Assembly: GCF_009856865.1 (NCBI RefSeq)
Contig: NZ_WVUD01000021.1
Span: forward strand, 1 to 64,000
DNA from: Solidesulfovibrio aerotolerans
Lineage (GTDB): Bacteria > Desulfobacterota > Desulfovibrionia > Desulfovibrionales > Desulfovibrionaceae
DNA length: 64,000 nt
Reading direction: 5' to 3'
Part shown: piece after piece, positions 62,280-64,000 of the stretch
Layout: each line of letters begins with the position of its first letter
How positions within the stretch are numbered: the stretch's first letter is position 1
The notes under the pieces: model-generated
What the model was told of the DNA's origin: nothing
Databases searched by the model: none
The model's input: the letters and a program-made list of their open reading frames with translations, nothing else
Made by a program: the position numbers and the translations under genes

Positions 62280-62756
62280 TTAGAAATAGGCGGCACCGGC
62301 AGCGATGTCGGCGAGCTTTATGCGTACGGATTCGCCAACGACTTCCGAGGCCAAGGGCGAAGGGTTACAGCCGCCGCGCACCTCCCCCACCATGGTCAAA
62401 TGGAAACGGCGGCCGCAGTTGGTGCAGAGCATGAAATCGCCTTCCTGGCGGTAGCCCTTTTTTTCCGGATAGCACACGTCGCAGGCGTCAAGGGCAGTGC
62501 GCACCTTGCCATCAGCGGTCTTGACGGCAAAAAATCGGACTTCCTTGCCGCCAGCAGCCACGGCATAAAAATGGGCTTTGCCATCGCTTAAATCGGCCAG
62601 CGGCAGGCTGACCGCGCCATCGGACGGGGTCAGGCTGGCGGTGCTGGAGAAAAGGCCGAGCAGGGCATGGCTGGGCTGGGCACCAGCCAGCAGGGCAGCC
62701 AGGGCCAGACAGGCAACAGCGGCCAGCAGCAGGCGGTCAGGAATTTTGACGGACAT
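62280..62756 (-). CDS. DUF2318 exported (Fe-S membrane) protein
   Basis: A 158-residue protein with a signal or anchor sequence (LLLAAVACLALAALLAG) and the DUF2318 cysteine set: CDVCYPEKKGY, FMLCTNCGRRF and RGGCNPSPL. This domain is usually annotated as Fe-S-membrane-like and occurs next to ABC permeases and FTR1-like iron proteins. An AAAGGAA site precedes the ATG. It is the first gene of the operon with the FtsX permease and LolD-type ATPase. The cofactor is not shown. Confidence 0.88.
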   Translation of the reverse strand: MSVKIPDRLLLAAVACLALAALLAGAQPSHALLGLFSSTASLTPSDGAVSLPLADLSDGKAHFYAVAAGGKEVRFFAVKTADGKVRTALDACDVCYPEKKGYRQEGDFMLCTNCGRRFHLTMVGEVRGGCNPSPLASEVVGESVRIKLADIAAGAAYF

Positions 62757-62818
62757 GGGTGTTCCTTTGGTTTTGGGGCTGCGATTCGGGAAGCGGCCTC
62801 GGGTGGCGTTCACAACGA

Positions 62819-62878
62819 TCATAAATAAAAGGTGTTGCTGCTTGGCACAGCATACCGGCAGTGACCCAACGCAACACG
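62819..62878. repeat. 60-bp element related to 50037-50096
   Basis: About 41 of 60 bases match the copy after the carbonic anhydrase gene without gaps. No terminator follows here, so if it is an RNA it differs in its 3' end. Confidence 0.45.
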
Positions 62879-62893
62879 AGGGCAAGCCGCCAG

Positions 62894-62997
62894 GGCCGGC
62901 CTGGGCGTCCATAAAGCTTACTCGCCCGGGGTTGACGACTATCAGAGACACCCAACCTACGAGGCCGGACCGGGCGTCAATAAAGTTTACTAACCCA
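62894..62997. repeat. Two 35-bp direct repeats with a 69-bp period
   Basis: Units 62894-62928 and 62963-62997 match at 28 of 35 positions; both contain gggcgtc and ataaag. The same 69-bp period occurs in the repeat at 26878-26981, but the sequences differ. Confidence 0.65.
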
Positions 62998-63233
62998 GTA
63001 TGAATTGACTGGCCTTAGCAACGCCTGTGCCAAAAAAACAGCCAACGCCCAGGCCGGGCCGATTGCTTGGAACGGGCCGTGCAAACGTTTGGGCGAGACA
63101 CGGGCTGGCGGTGGCCGGCCTTCTCCTGACTGTCTATTTTAGAGACACTGCGCTGGTGTTGGCGTATAGAAAATAACCACTGTGCTTCTTTTTTATCCAC
63201 AGGCCGCCCGGCAGGCGGCAACAGGCGAAACAC

Positions 63234-64000
63234 ATGCTGCATGAAAGCAAGCGCTGGTCCTTTCGCGGCGGGTCATCCCCGTTGCTGGTGCTCGGCGCGG
63301 CCGGTATCCTGGCTGCCGTGGTGACGGTTATGGCCGTCATCGACCTTGGCCGGGAAAAGCAATATATGACGCAGCTTTTGCTGGAAAAAGGGGCAGCGCT
63401 CATTAAAGCTTTCGAGGCTGGTGCCCGCACCGGCATGCGCGGCGGTTTTGGTGCGGATATACGGTTGCAGCATCTGCTTGAAGAAACCGCCAATCAGCCC
63501 GGCATCTTCTATATCGCCGTCACCGACGAAAACGGCCGCATCCTGGCCCACAGCGATGCTTCGCGCATTGGGAAAACACTTTTTACGCCCGAGGGCATGG
63601 CCGATCTGGCCCCGGAAGGTTTTGAGAAATGGCGGCTGGCCCTGGAGGAACCGGACGGCCGGCGCTCGTTTCTGGTCTACCGGCGCTTTGTGCCCTCGGC
63701 CCTGGGGCGCGGTCCCCATGGGTGGCGCATCCATCCGCCGGTTGAGAGCCGGGATTTTTTGTGTACCGAAGACTGCGACACCAAGGGGGCGCTGCGGCCC
63801 CTGCGCGGGGTGCCCCTGGATATTTTCGTGGGCCTGGACGTCGCCCCCATCGAGGCCGCCCGCCGGGCCGATCTGCACAATATGCTGACCACCGCCGTGG
63901 TGGTGCTTATTTTGGGCCTTGGCGGCGTGCTGGGCCTTTTCTGGGCTCAGAGCTACCGCGCCCAGCGCAAAGCCCTGCGCCAGACCACGGCCCTGGCCTC
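63234..64000 (+). CDS. Sensor histidine kinase, N-terminal part (runs off the window)
   Basis: The first 255 residues of a membrane sensor: a basic N-terminus, membrane helix about 18-37, a periplasmic domain with a Cache-like segment (IFYIAVTDENGRILAHSDAS, then IGKTLF) and an unusual CTEDC pair, and a second helix about 222-240 followed by a cytoplasmic linker. The Cache-like fold and helix layout fit ZraS/NtrB-type kinases; the catalytic domains lie outside the window. The start ATG 63234 has a weak AGG site. Confidence 0.75.
   Translation, partial: MLHESKRWSFRGGSSPLLVLGAAGILAAVVTVMAVIDLGREKQYMTQLLLEKGAALIKAFEAGARTGMRGGFGADIRLQHLLEETANQPGIFYIAVTDENGRILAHSDASRIGKTLFTPEGMADLAPEGFEKWRLALEEPDGRRSFLVYRRFVPSALGRGPHGWRIHPPVESRDFLCTEDCDTKGALRPLRGVPLDIFVGLDVAPIEAARRADLHNMLTTAVVVLILGLGGVLGLFWAQSYRAQRKALRQTTALA

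Larger units (their letters stand above)
62757..63233. other. Intergenic region with two repeat types
   Basis: Holds an element related to 50037-50096 (62819-62878), then two 35-bp units with a 69-bp period (62894-62928 and 62963-62997; 28 of 35 identical). The rest (63000-63233) is AT-richer and probably carries the promoter of the sensor kinase. No gene supported. Confidence 0.5.

Overview
The window is about 64 kb of GC-rich bacterial chromosome. Its gene content points to a sulfate-reducing Desulfovibrionaceae, probably of the Desulfovibrio magneticus/Solidesulfovibrio type. The clues are a LutABC-type lactate oxidation operon, a two-gene SufCB system, a hemerythrin chemoreceptor, a TunR-type integrase-like molybdate/tungstate regulator beside a mod ABC operon, tandem orphan FeoA genes, a YedF-like protein and many signal-transduction genes. 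No rRNA, tRNA, CRISPR array or insertion sequence was seen. The species assignment is inference from gene content.

Layout. 0-3 kb: an AT-rich PAS protein, a gene-free GC-rich patch, a DUF883 membrane protein and two small exported Cys-rich proteins that share one cysteine pattern. 3.2-11.9 kb: one giant cyclic beta-1,2-glucan synthase gene. 12.3-14.7 kb: a PilJ-type chemoreceptor ending in hemerythrin. 14.8-17.9 kb: fumC and malic enzyme, which together carry fumarate to pyruvate. 17.9-18.5 kb: gene-free DNA with a perfect 42-bp palindrome. 18.5-20.8 kb: a small acidic protein, a YD-repeat exported protein and UDP-glucose dehydrogenase. 21-26 kb: lutABC followed by sufCB. 26-27.7 kb: DUF2087 and NlpC/P60 proteins.

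27.7-38.2 kb is a long minus-strand run: fabD, argS, a SPOR protein, pyruvoyl arginine decarboxylase, nth, a membrane-fused spermidine-synthase-like protein, yedF, a PAS sensor kinase and a pseudouridine synthase. 38.3-47.6 kb holds housekeeping and signalling genes: rsmG, rlmH, a DUF4390 protein, a TIGR01777 epimerase-like protein, two HD-GYP response regulators, a multicopper/laccase-domain protein, 5-formyl-THF cyclo-ligase, a metallophosphoesterase and exonuclease III. 47.6-50.8 kb: a second spermidine-synthase-like membrane protein, an exported beta carbonic anhydrase and a small exported Cys protein.

51-55.7 kb is a metal-oxyanion module: tunR faces an operon of alpha/beta hydrolase, ABC ATPase, ModA-like binding protein and ModB-like permease, with strong RNA-structure potential between the last two genes. 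55.8-56.4 kb: a Fur-box-preceded pair of feoA genes closed by a terminator, without feoB. 56.6-58.2 kb: C_GCAxxG_C_C and DUF1566 proteins. 58.2-60.2 kb: a zinc-binding (CZB) chemoreceptor. 60.3-62.8 kb: a DUF2318/FtsX-type permease/LolD-type ATPase operon that resembles part of iron-linked Fet/Ftr loci. The window ends inside a sensor histidine kinase gene.

The most interesting signals are the internal start inside tunR that would make a free tandem molbindin, the alternative hairpins between modA and modB, the orphan feoA pair, the 42-bp palindrome, the paired Cys-rich exported proteins, and several short intergenic repeats, two of them with a 69-bp period.
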